Assembly: GCF_023370775.1 (NCBI RefSeq)
Contig: NZ_JAMCCQ010000002.1
Coordinates: 496,001-560,000, forward strand
DNA: 64,000 nucleotides
Reading direction: 5' to 3'
Source: Marivita sp. GX14005
GTDB lineage: Bacteria > Pseudomonadota > Alphaproteobacteria > Rhodobacterales > Rhodobacteraceae
The position numbers and the translations under genes are program-made. Below are positions 56,121 to 64,000 of this stretch, piece by piece (positions within the stretch are counted from its first letter, which is position 1; each line of letters begins with the position of its first letter). The notes beneath the pieces were generated by a model. It did no database searches, was not told the DNA's origin, and saw only the letters and a list, made by a program, of their open reading frames with translations.

Positions 56121-56647
56121 CAGTTGCCTCCGGTATTGGGTTGCGGGCAATCCTCGCCCAGCGGCGTGCCGTCATAGGCCTTGTCGCCGCAATCGTTGAC
56201 TTCGTGCCAGACATAGCCGCGCCCCGCCTCGGTGATCGCAACCACGCGGTCGATCCCGAATTCGCGGTTGCGCTCGCTGACGAACACATGCGCGGTTCCG
56301 TTCTGGATCGCAGCGCCGATGGCCTCGGCGTCGAAGCAATCGAACCAGCCCGGCGCATTGCGCGGCGCCGCGCCTTCATAGGGTTCATAGGTCGCCAGAA
56401 GCGTCGAAAGCGGCGTGCGCGTGGTGAAACAGGCGCGGTAGCGAATGGGCGAGCTTTCCGCATCGATCGCCTTGAAATCCTCGTAAAGGATCGTCTCGCG
56501 CCGCCCGTCCAGCGTTGTCAGTTGTACATCGTCGGTGCCGGTCGGCTGAACCTCCTCGTAGAAGGCATAGACCTGCAGATAATACATCGCCGCGCCCGCG
56601 ATAACGGCCGCAAGAAGGATTGCACCTGCGAGGATTTTGCCTGTCAT
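56120..56647 (-). CDS. DUF6446-like membrane-anchored protein
   Basis: A 175-aa protein with an N-terminal signal anchor (residues 5-26, ILAGAILLAAVIAGAAMYYLQV) and a soluble, probably periplasmic domain of about 145 residues with four cysteines (in YRACF, WFDCFDA, VNDCGD and EDCPQ), which could make two disulfides. It is translationally coupled to glyS. Genes of this kind sit between glyQ and glyS in Rhodobacteraceae, in my recollection. No function is known. Confidence 0.8.
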   Translation of the reverse strand: MTGKILAGAILLAAVIAGAAMYYLQVYAFYEEVQPTGTDDVQLTTLDGRRETILYEDFKAIDAESSPIRYRACFTTRTPLSTLLATYEPYEGAAPRNAPGWFDCFDAEAIGAAIQNGTAHVFVSERNREFGIDRVVAITEAGRGYVWHEVNDCGDKAYDGTPLGEDCPQPNTGGN

Positions 56648-56776
56648 GGGTTGCCCGTCCTGAACTCGCCCGTCCTATAAGCAAGGCGCCCGGCGGTGTA
56701 AACGGGCGTGCGAGGCTGGAAGAGCGGAGGTGGGGCTGCTATCCCGCCTTATCCCATTCGCCCCTCAAGAGGTACC

Positions 56777-57427
56777 GTGCCGCTTTACCGTATCCATGAT
56801 CGAAACGTGCTTTTCTTGCATGTTCCCAAAACCGGGGGCAGCTCTGTCGAGCGCTGGCTGGCCAACCATGCCCGGCCGTCGATGATGCGCGCCCACAGGG
56901 ACGGTCTGCTCCCGGCGCCGGCGCAGCATCTTCATGCTGCGGCGTTGGCGCAATTGTTCGATCCGTCCTTCATCGACTACGCCTTCTGTATCATCCGCCA
57001 TCCCGTTCACCGCCTGCAGAGCGAGTTCGTCTGGCGCATGACGGGCAAGAAGATCCGGCGCTTCATGGGGCTGCACCGAACGCCCTTCGCCGATGCAACG
57101 CCCGAACAGCGCGCTCAGGCGTTCAGCCCCTGGTTCGACAAGGCGCTGACCCGGCGCGCGCGAGATCCCTGGTATCTGAGCAATCATCTCCGCCCGCAGG
57201 TGGAGTTCACGGAATGGCCGGGCATCGAGGTTTTTCGTTTCGAAAATGGCATAGACGGCATTCTGAGGCGTATTGCGGACCGGGTCGGATTGCCTGCGCC
57301 GGCGGTGGCGCCGCATGAAAAATCCAGCAGAAGCCAAACGCTGGAGATCGGCGCGTCCGACCGCGCGCGCATCGCGCGTGTCTACGCGCGCGATTTCGAA
57401 GAGTTCGGCTACGACCCGGAGGATTAA
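56777..57427 (+). CDS. Sulfotransferase-family protein
   Basis: From GTG 56777 (AGAGG five bases upstream) the protein is 216 aa. It carries the PAPS 5'-phosphosulfate loop as [16 protein letters not shown] (residues 13-28) and the 3'-phosphate motif [13 protein letters not shown] at about 71-83. It is therefore a likely PAPS-dependent transferase acting on a saccharide or other surface molecule. The acceptor is unknown. It lies on the opposite strand between glyQ and the DUF6446-like gene, and its stop overlaps the glyQ stop by three to four bases. Confidence 0.85.
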   Translation: MPLYRIHDRNVLFLHVPKTGGSSVERWLANHARPSMMRAHRDGLLPAPAQHLHAAALAQLFDPSFIDYAFCIIRHPVHRLQSEFVWRMTGKKIRRFMGLHRTPFADATPEQRAQAFSPWFDKALTRRARDPWYLSNHLRPQVEFTEWPGIEVFRFENGIDGILRRIADRVGLPAPAVAPHEKSSRSQTLEIGASDRARIARVYARDFEEFGYDPED

Positions 57428-58353
57428 GCAGCGAACCCGCCGGCATCCGTCTGAACGAAGGCATCGGCACACATCTTGGCAAGCGCGCGCACGCGGCCGA
57501 TATAGCTTTGCCGTTCCGTCACCGAGATCACGCCGCGCGCGTCGAGCAGGTTGAAGATGTGGCTGGCCTTGATGCACTGGTCATAGGCCGGATGGGCCAT
57601 GACGATGCGGCGGCCCGTCTTGGGGTCTTCGTCCGGCTGCGCGAGGATGCGCGCGCATTCGGCCTCTGCCTCCTCGAAATGACGCAGCAGCACGTCGGTA
57701 TCGGCCACGTCGAAATTCCAGCGGCTGTATTCCTGCTCCGTCTGGCGGAACACATCGCCATAGCTGAGCGGGATCGGCGCGCCTGGATCGTTGTAAGGCA
57801 TGTCCATGACGTGATCGACGCCCAGCACATACATCGCCAGCCGCTCCAGACCATAGGTCAGCTCGCCCGAAACAGGCGCGCAATCATGCCCGCCGACCTG
57901 CTGGAAATAGGTGAACTGCGACACTTCCATGCCGTCGCACCAGACTTCCCAGCCCAGCCCCCACGCGCCGAGCGTCGGGCTTTCCCAATCGTCCTCGACG
58001 AAGCGGATATCGTGCAGGCCCATATCGATGCCGATGGCCCTCAGCGAGCCGAGATAGAGTTCCTGCAGATCGGGCGGCGAGGGTTTGATGAGCACCTGAT
58101 ACTGGTAATAATGCTGCAGCCGGTTGGGGTTCTCGCCATAGCGCCCGTCAGTGGGACGGCGCGAGGGCTGGACATAGGCCGCCGCCCAAGGCTTGCTGCC
58201 GAGCGAGCGCAAGGTCGTTGCCGGATGGAAAGTGCCTGCGCCGACCTCCATGTCGTAAGGTTGCAACATCGCGCAGCCCTGGCCGGCCCAGTAGGTTTGC
58301 AGCCGCAGGATGATTTCCTGGAAACTGCGCGGCTTTTGAACGGTCTGGTCCAT
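57424..58353 (-). CDS. glyQ: Glycyl-tRNA synthetase subunit alpha
   Basis: Catalytic alpha subunit of 309 aa. Conserved blocks include [25 protein letters not shown] (positions 11-35, class-II motif 1 region), [37 protein letters not shown] and YFQQVGG. It forms an alpha2beta2 enzyme with GlyS. An opposite-strand sulfotransferase gene and a DUF6446-like gene intervene before glyS. Confidence 0.97.
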   Translation of the reverse strand: MDQTVQKPRSFQEIILRLQTYWAGQGCAMLQPYDMEVGAGTFHPATTLRSLGSKPWAAAYVQPSRRPTDGRYGENPNRLQHYYQYQVLIKPSPPDLQELYLGSLRAIGIDMGLHDIRFVEDDWESPTLGAWGLGWEVWCDGMEVSQFTYFQQVGGHDCAPVSGELTYGLERLAMYVLGVDHVMDMPYNDPGAPIPLSYGDVFRQTEQEYSRWNFDVADTDVLLRHFEEAEAECARILAQPDEDPKTGRRIVMAHPAYDQCIKASHIFNLLDARGVISVTERQSYIGRVRALAKMCADAFVQTDAGGFAA

Positions 58354-58501
58354 GATGTCGGCGCCCCTGCTTGCGTTGGCGTCTGATTAGGCGGATGGCG
58401 GGCAAGGGTCAATCACGCGGACAGGCCAATTTTCACGTTCCGGTCGTTCGGTAATCTTGCTAATGCAGGATGTCGAAGCGGTTTTATGCAGGTGCCCCCG
58501 G

Positions 58502-60220
58502 ATGATGCGCAGTCTTGTCTTTTCCATGCTGGTCGGTCTGGCGCTCTGGGCCGCGCCCGCTGCGGCGCAGGATCGCGCCTATATCCAGATCGAGGCCCGG
58601 CCCAGCCTGTCGGCGGCGCAATCGCGGCTGCGCGACTATTCCGCCGAGCTTGCCGATGTCAACGGGTTCGACCTCGGGCGCGGCTGGTACGGGATCGCGC
58701 TCGGCCCCTATTCGCGCGAAGAGGCGGCGTCGCTTCTGCGGAGCCTTCGCGCCCGTGGGCTGATCCCGAGCGACAGCTACGTCGAGGAGCCGGGCCGCTA
58801 TGGCCAGCGCATCTGGCCGATCGGGGCCGGCCCCGCCGGCGCTGCGCCAACCGCAAGCCCACCGGACCGTCTCGACACGCCCGCCGTGCAAAGCACCGAC
58901 GAGACCCCGCGCGAGGCACGCGCGGCCGAGGCGCGGCTCAACCGCGTGGCGCGGCAGGATGTGCAGATCGCGCTGAAATGGGCCGGGTTCTATGACGCCG
59001 CCATCGATGGCGCCTTCGGCAGCGGCACCCGCGCGGCGATGCGCCAGTGGCAGCGCGCGAACGGTTATCCCGATACCGGCATCCTGACCACCGCGCAGCG
59101 CGACGCGCTTTTCGAGCAGTATAATTCGGTGCTCGACGGTATGGATATGCAAACCGTCCGCGACACGCGCGCCGGCATCCGCATAGACCTGCCGCTCGGG
59201 GCCGTCGCGCTTGACCGTTATGAAAGCCCCTTCGCTATTTTCGCCCCGACCGGAACGGTCGAGCAGGCGCAGGTGCTGCTCATCAGCCAGCCCGGAGATC
59301 GCGAACGGCTCGGCGGGCTTTACGAGATCATGCAGACCTTGCAGATCGTCCCCCGCGAGGGCGAAAGGGAGCTTGGCCGGAATGGCTTTACCCTGACCGG
59401 GCGCAATGACCGCATAGTCTCGCATAGCGAGGCGCGGCTTTCGGATGGCGCGATCAAGGGGTTCACCCTGGTCTGGCCCGCCGGAGACGAGGAGCGCCGC
59501 ACGCGTATCCTCGCCGCGCTGCGCAGCAGTTTCGAGCCGATCGACGGCGTGCTGGATCCTGCAGCCGTGACGGAGGACGCGCAAAGCGTCGATCTGGTGG
59601 CCGGGCTCAAGATCCGTCAACCGAAACTCACCGCATCGGGAATTTTCGTGGATCGGCAAGGCCACGTTGCCACCACCAGCGCGGCGGTCGCCTCATGCGG
59701 GCGCATCACGCTCAACGGCGAATACGAGGCGCGTGTGCTGGCATCCGATTCCGGTGCCGGAGTGGCGGTGCTGGCCCCTGCGGCGCCGCTCGCCCCCGGC
59801 GAGGTCGCGCGGTTCCGTGATGGCACGCCGCGCATCGCATCCGAAATCGCCGTTTCCGGCTATTCATTCGGCGGCGTGCTATCCACGGCGACGTTGACTT
59901 TCGGCCGCCTCGCCGACCTGCACGGGCTGGACGGGGAGGAGGGCATCAACCGTCTGGCAATCGACACGATGGAGGGCGATGCGGGCGGCCCGGTTCTCGA
60001 CGATGGCGGCGCGGTCGTCGGGATGTTGATCCCTCGCGACGCGGGCGGTCGCCGTTTGCCCGACGACGTCGGTTTCGCCGTCAAGGCGGACCGCCTGCGC
60101 TCGGTGCTGGAACAGGCCGGGATCGTGGTTCAAACGGCCGAGGGATTCGATCGGCTCGACCCGGTGGACCTTACGGAGCGGGGCGTCGCGATGACTGCGC
60201 TTGTCAGCTGCTGGGAGTGA
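58502..60220 (+). CDS. Secreted SPOR-like / peptidoglycan-binding / trypsin-fold pseudoprotease
   Basis: The 572-aa exported protein starts MMRSLVFSMLVGLALWAAPAAAQ (signal peptide, residues 1-23). A SPOR-like repeat region spans about 26-95. A peptidoglycan-binding domain spans about 150-205 (VQIALKWAGFYDAAIDGAFG). A trypsin-like domain spans about 362-545. In that domain the catalytic serine motif reads GDAGGP (Ala494 in place of Ser). The usual TAAHV histidine motif reads TTSAAV, and the aspartate motif reads SGAGVAVL. The protease is thus expected to be inactive and may serve as a wall-bound binding module. It overlaps the next gene tail-to-tail by 17 bases. Confidence 0.85.
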   Translation: MMRSLVFSMLVGLALWAAPAAAQDRAYIQIEARPSLSAAQSRLRDYSAELADVNGFDLGRGWYGIALGPYSREEAASLLRSLRARGLIPSDSYVEEPGRYGQRIWPIGAGPAGAAPTASPPDRLDTPAVQSTDETPREARAAEARLNRVARQDVQIALKWAGFYDAAIDGAFGSGTRAAMRQWQRANGYPDTGILTTAQRDALFEQYNSVLDGMDMQTVRDTRAGIRIDLPLGAVALDRYESPFAIFAPTGTVEQAQVLLISQPGDRERLGGLYEIMQTLQIVPREGERELGRNGFTLTGRNDRIVSHSEARLSDGAIKGFTLVWPAGDEERRTRILAALRSSFEPIDGVLDPAAVTEDAQSVDLVAGLKIRQPKLTASGIFVDRQGHVATTSAAVASCGRITLNGEYEARVLASDSGAGVAVLAPAAPLAPGEVARFRDGTPRIASEIAVSGYSFGGVLSTATLTFGRLADLHGLDGEEGINRLAIDTMEGDAGGPVLDDGGAVVGMLIPRDAGGRRLPDDVGFAVKADRLRSVLEQAGIVVQTAEGFDRLDPVDLTERGVAMTALVSCWE

Positions 60221-61142
60221 CGCGCCTTGCGAACAGGCGCTTCAGCGCGCCCCATTGGCTGATGAAGAGCCCGCTCAGGATCAGCCCCATCGCCAAGAGC
60301 AGGATCGGCTTGAAGGGCTCGCCCAGGATGAGGATGCCAAGCAGGACCGACCACATCGGCACCTGGTAGTTGACCAGCGACAGGAAAACCGGCCCCGCGC
60401 TGCGGATCACGAAGACCCTGAGCAGGTTGGCCCCCGCTGTCGGGATCAGCCCCAGTATCGCGATGATGACAAGAATATCGGTCGCGGGCAGGGGCGGCGG
60501 CCCTTCGACCACCATGGCCGCGGGAATGACCACGAGCGAGCCGAAAATCAGCGTCGAGGCGGCCAGCCCGAAGGAATCGACCGGCGGCAGCTTGCGCACG
60601 AGGATGGAACTCGCGGCGTAGCACGCGGCGGCACCGAGACAGGCAAGGCGGCCGAAAGGCTCCATCGGATCGCCAGTGGAGGCGAAGACCTGTCCGCCTA
60701 AAAGCACCGTCACTCCGGCGAAGCCGACCGCGAAGCCCAGAACACGGCGCAGCGTCATCCGCTCGCCGGGAACGAAGACATGCGCCAGCGGCAACACCAT
60801 CAGCGCGACCGCAGCCATCGACACGCCCGCAAAGCCCGACGTGACCGTCTGCTGGCCCCAGCTGAGCAGCATGAACGGCACGGCGGAATTGAGAATCCCC
60901 GAGACAATCAGCGCGCCCCAGGCGGTCTCGTCCGTCAGGAAGATGCGCCCGCCGCGCAAAAGCCACACCGCGACCGTCAAAAGACAGGCGAACCCGATCC
61001 GCCCGGCGGCGAGCCAGAACGGCGTGATGCCGGTCAGCGCGATTTCGATAAATAGAAAGGTCGCCCCCCAGACCAGCCCGAGCGCGGCGACCATCACCCA
61101 GTTTGTCGCGGTGATTTCAGGGGCTTGCATGACGCGCGACAT
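60204..61142 (-). CDS. DMT-superfamily (EamA) transporter
   Basis: A 312-aa inner-membrane protein with ten spans in two EamA repeats (about residues 14-145 and 158-300). Typical features are ALGLVWGATFLFIEIAL in the first span and NYQVPMWSVLLGILILGEPF closing the second repeat. This is the YdcZ/RhaT-like branch of general metabolite exporters. The start could also be Met5 at 61130. Its 3' end overlaps the pseudoprotease gene. Confidence 0.88.
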   Translation of the reverse strand: MSRVMQAPEITATNWVMVAALGLVWGATFLFIEIALTGITPFWLAAGRIGFACLLTVAVWLLRGGRIFLTDETAWGALIVSGILNSAVPFMLLSWGQQTVTSGFAGVSMAAVALMVLPLAHVFVPGERMTLRRVLGFAVGFAGVTVLLGGQVFASTGDPMEPFGRLACLGAAACYAASSILVRKLPPVDSFGLAASTLIFGSLVVIPAAMVVEGPPPLPATDILVIIAILGLIPTAGANLLRVFVIRSAGPVFLSLVNYQVPMWSVLLGILILGEPFKPILLLAMGLILSGLFISQWGALKRLFARRVTPSS

Positions 61143-61249
61143 CCTTTGAAACCGGCATTGCCATCGCGGCGCCCGAGTTACCTCGCCGCACCGGCGAAAC
61201 CGAAACGCCGCTGTGACGTTGCCCCCATGTGACCGAAGGAGGCAACTTC

Positions 61250-61414
61250 ATGGACTATCCCATCGTGATTCTGCTCATTGTGGTGACACTCGGCGCCGCC
61301 CTGGCGTTTTCGCTCTATAGCCGGAAGAAAACCCGCGAGGAGCTCAAGGACGAGAACGCGCCGAAATCGACACTGGCAAAGGACAAGGACAGCACGGGCA
61401 AGCCCAAACTATAG
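61250..61414 (+). CDS. Small single-span membrane protein (54 aa)
   Basis: MDYPIVILLIVVTLGAALAF forms an N-terminal span, followed by a highly charged Lys/Glu/Asp tail. A near-perfect AAGGAGG precedes the ATG by seven bases, which is the strongest argument that it is translated. No family is recognised. It converges on ilvC, with a short GC hairpin (GCCCGC/GCGGGC, about 61424-61440) between them. Confidence 0.7.
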   Translation: MDYPIVILLIVVTLGAALAFSLYSRKKTREELKDENAPKSTLAKDKDSTGKPKL

Positions 61415-61458
61415 GATGACTCCAGCCCGCCTCGCGCGGGCCGGAGCCGCGGGCCGCA

Positions 61459-62613
<1,155 letters not shown>

Positions 62614-62615
62614 TC

Positions 62616-63071
62616 ATGCTCAGCGACACCGATCTGCGAATTCTGCGGCAGTTTCAGGCCGCCCCCCATCTGCCCGCTGCCGAACTGGCGGAGCGTGCAG
62701 GCGTAACGCCCAGCACGCTCGCGCGCCGCTTGGCGGGGTTGCGCGAGGCTGGGATCATCCGTGCCGTGCGCGGCGTCATCGACTGGGCGGCGCTGGGCTA
62801 TTCCGTCGAAGTCAGCCTGCGCGTCACGCTCGACAAGACCCAGCCGCGCGCCTTCGATGATTTCCTCGCCGCCGCGCGGCTCGTGCCGGAGGTGACGGAA
62901 GTGCAAACCTTCCTCGGTCAGGTGGACACGCGCCTTTCTGTCGTGGCGCGCGACATGCCGCATTACCAGGAGGTCTATCGCGGCAAGTTGCTCACCCTGC
63001 CGCACATCACCGATATCGAGGCCTTGATGCATATCGCGCGCGTGAAATTCGACGAGACGCTGCCGATATGA
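62616..63071 (+). CDS. Lrp/AsnC-family transcriptional regulator (first of pair)
   Basis: A 151-aa protein with an N-terminal helix-turn-helix (about residues 4-55: DTDLRILRQFQ, then TPSTLARRLAGLREAGIIRAV) and a C-terminal RAM effector domain (about 65-145). It is divergent from ilvC, and its stop overlaps the start of the second regulator by four bases (ATGA). The HTH sequence PAAELAERAGVTPSTLARRL is standard. A branched-chain amino acid effector is likely from context. Confidence 0.93.
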   Translation: MLSDTDLRILRQFQAAPHLPAAELAERAGVTPSTLARRLAGLREAGIIRAVRGVIDWAALGYSVEVSLRVTLDKTQPRAFDDFLAAARLVPEVTEVQTFLGQVDTRLSVVARDMPHYQEVYRGKLLTLPHITDIEALMHIARVKFDETLPI

Positions 63072-63526
63072 TCGAGCTTGATGAGATCGACCGCGCGATG
63101 ATCCGCGCCGTTGCGCAGGATGCGTTGATCGGCGCCGGCGCTCTGGGGCGGCAGCTGGGTCTGTCGCAACCGGCAGCGTGGCGCCGGCTCAAACGCTTGC
63201 GCGAAGCGGGCGTGTTCCGGGGCTACCGGCTCGATCTGGACGCGCAGGCGCTGGGCTTCGGCGTGACGGTCTTTCTTGGCGTCAAGATGGCCGCGAAGGG
63301 CCGCGTGGGCGTTGAGGATTTCGAACGCGCAGTGACAGCAATCCCGGAGGTGCAGACGGTCGAGCACCTGCTCGGCGCCTATGATTACCGGCTGCGCGTC
63401 ATCGCGCGCGACATCGCCGATTTCGAACGCGTCCTGCGCCGCCGCATCATGACATTGCCCGGTGTCGGGACGGTCGATGCTAACGTCCTGCTGAGCGAGG
63501 AGCGTTTGCCCGGCCCGATCGGGTAG
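63068..63526 (+). CDS. Lrp/AsnC-family transcriptional regulator (second of pair)
   Basis: A 152-aa paralogue with HTH (IDRAMIRAVAQDALIGAGAL, then LSQPAAWRRLKRLREAGVF) and RAM domain (about residues 68-145, with VEHLLGAYDYRLRVIARD). Overlap with the preceding gene means the two are made together, and Lrp-family proteins oligomerise. The two differ throughout and are not a recent duplication. A hetero-oligomer is possible. Confidence 0.93.
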   Translation: MIELDEIDRAMIRAVAQDALIGAGALGRQLGLSQPAAWRRLKRLREAGVFRGYRLDLDAQALGFGVTVFLGVKMAAKGRVGVEDFERAVTAIPEVQTVEHLLGAYDYRLRVIARDIADFERVLRRRIMTLPGVGTVDANVLLSEERLPGPIG

Positions 63527-63527
63527 A

Positions 63528-63546
63528 GGCAAAACATCGCTTTGCC
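63528..63546. promoter_or_regulatory. Inverted repeat GGCAAA-N7-TTTGCC before the aminotransferase gene
   Basis: GGCAAA at 63528-63533 and TTTGCC at 63541-63546. It starts two bases after the second Lrp gene and 50 bases before the next start codon. It shares the GGCAAA half-site with the ilvC upstream region, so a common regulator is conceivable. Confidence 0.35.
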
Positions 63547-63595
63547 AAACGGCTCGCAGCAGGCTAACTCTGCGGCAACTCAAGGAGGTGCGCAA

Positions 63596-64000
63596 ATGGC
63601 ATTGCTCGATACAATCGATCCCGACGGTCTCGAAGAATTCTCGGTCGTATTCACGGACCGGTCCCTCAATCATATGTCCAAAGCCTACCAAACGGTGATG
63701 ACGGACATCTCCTCCATGCTCAAGGAGGTCTACAACGCCGATGCGGTCGTGCTCGTGCCCGGTGGCGGCAGCTACGGCATGGAAGCGGTCGCGCGCCAGT
63801 TCGGACAGGGGGCCAAAGCGCTGATCGTGCGCAACGGATGGTTTTCATACCGCTGGAGCCAGATTTTCGAAATGGGACAGTTCGGCGGCGATACGATCGT
63901 GATGAAGGCGCGTCAGACCGGCAACGATGCGCGCGCGCCGTTCGCCCCGGCCCCGATCGAGGATGTGACCGCCCGTATCCGCGAGGAAAAGCCGGATATC
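63596..64000 (+). CDS. Class-V aminotransferase-fold PLP enzyme (partial, 3' end outside)
   Basis: The first 135 codons are present and the frame stays open to the window edge. The N-terminus (MALLDTIDPDGLEEFSVVFT, then RSLNHMSKAYQTVMTDISSML) and the cofactor-loop region VLVPGGGSYGMEAVARQF followed by RNGWFSYRWSQIFEMG match alanine-glyoxylate/serine-pyruvate-type class-V aminotransferases. The PLP lysine lies outside. AAGGAGG at 63582-63588 precedes the ATG. Being just downstream of two Lrp regulators suggests an amino-acid-linked role. Confidence 0.85.
   Translation, partial: MALLDTIDPDGLEEFSVVFTDRSLNHMSKAYQTVMTDISSMLKEVYNADAVVLVPGGGSYGMEAVARQFGQGAKALIVRNGWFSYRWSQIFEMGQFGGDTIVMKARQTGNDARAPFAPAPIEDVTARIREEKPDI

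Overview
The window is 64 kb of GC-rich (roughly 60-65%) chromosomal DNA from an alphaproteobacterium, most likely a member of Rhodobacteraceae (Roseobacter/Rhodobacter group). Support for this: single-chain L-serine dehydratase, short bacterial ProRS without the editing insertion, two-subunit GlyRS with a DUF6446-type gene between glyQ and glyS, an hflK-hflC-DUF2065-degP cluster, ppk/ppx/hda grouping, DUF2842 and DUF3422 genes, a long FolB, frequent GTG/TTG starts, and a GTTC-N7-GTTC LexA-type site. This is core chromosome. I see no rRNA, tRNA, CRISPR array, prophage, plasmid replication gene or insertion sequence. No stretch above 300 bases lacks a gene. The largest gaps are 5712-6006, 22270-22498, 5121-5339, 45574-45764 and 51233-51419.

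Layout. 1-5.7 kb (minus strand): end of an amino-acid ABC transporter operon, a TerB-like gene, rlmJ with a secreted protein, cutA, pyrG and secG. 6.0-11.4 kb: purA and a DUF2842 gene, a large acidic protein of unknown role, thiamine pyrophosphokinase and a DMT exporter. 11.5-19.8 kb: sdaA, then plus-strand rpiA, gor, hflK, hflC, a DUF2065 gene and a DegP-family protease. 19.8-25.6 kb: exported protein, propionyl-CoA synthetase, a lipoprotein, an orphan DnaE2 C-terminal domain under a LexA-type box, adrenodoxin-type ferredoxin, YebC and a glutamine amidotransferase. 25.7-33.7 kb: SLC13 permease, YmdB-type phosphoesterase, xseA, divergent purD, a LysE-type exporter, a DMT exporter, small unknown genes and an ICMT-like methyltransferase. 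33.9-38.4 kb: pntA, pntB and a DUF3422 gene.

38.5-45.6 kb (mostly minus): ppx, a small membrane protein, a LysR regulator with a divergent small ORF, ppk1, hda and an AI-2E-family permease. 45.8-50.5 kb: proS converging on the folB-folP-glmM set. 50.6-58.4 kb: SleB-type hydrolase, a PPDK-like enzyme, glyS, a DUF6446 gene, glyQ, and an opposite-strand sulfotransferase. 58.5-64 kb: a secreted trypsin-fold pseudoprotease, a DMT exporter, a tiny membrane protein, ilvC, two overlapping Lrp/AsnC regulators and the start of a class-V aminotransferase.

Functional themes are nucleotide synthesis (pyrG, purA, purD, folate genes), polyphosphate and energy metabolism (ppk1/ppx, pntAB, PPDK), envelope quality control (HflKC, DegP, SleB, SecG) and branched-chain/propionate metabolism (ilvC, Lrp pair, prpE). 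The features most worth a second look are the LexA-boxed DnaE2 remnant, the pseudoprotease, the TTTGCAAA-type operator cluster upstream of prpE, a PPDK with an altered nucleotide site, and unusual intergenic hairpin arrays, several sharing a GCGTYRACGC core.
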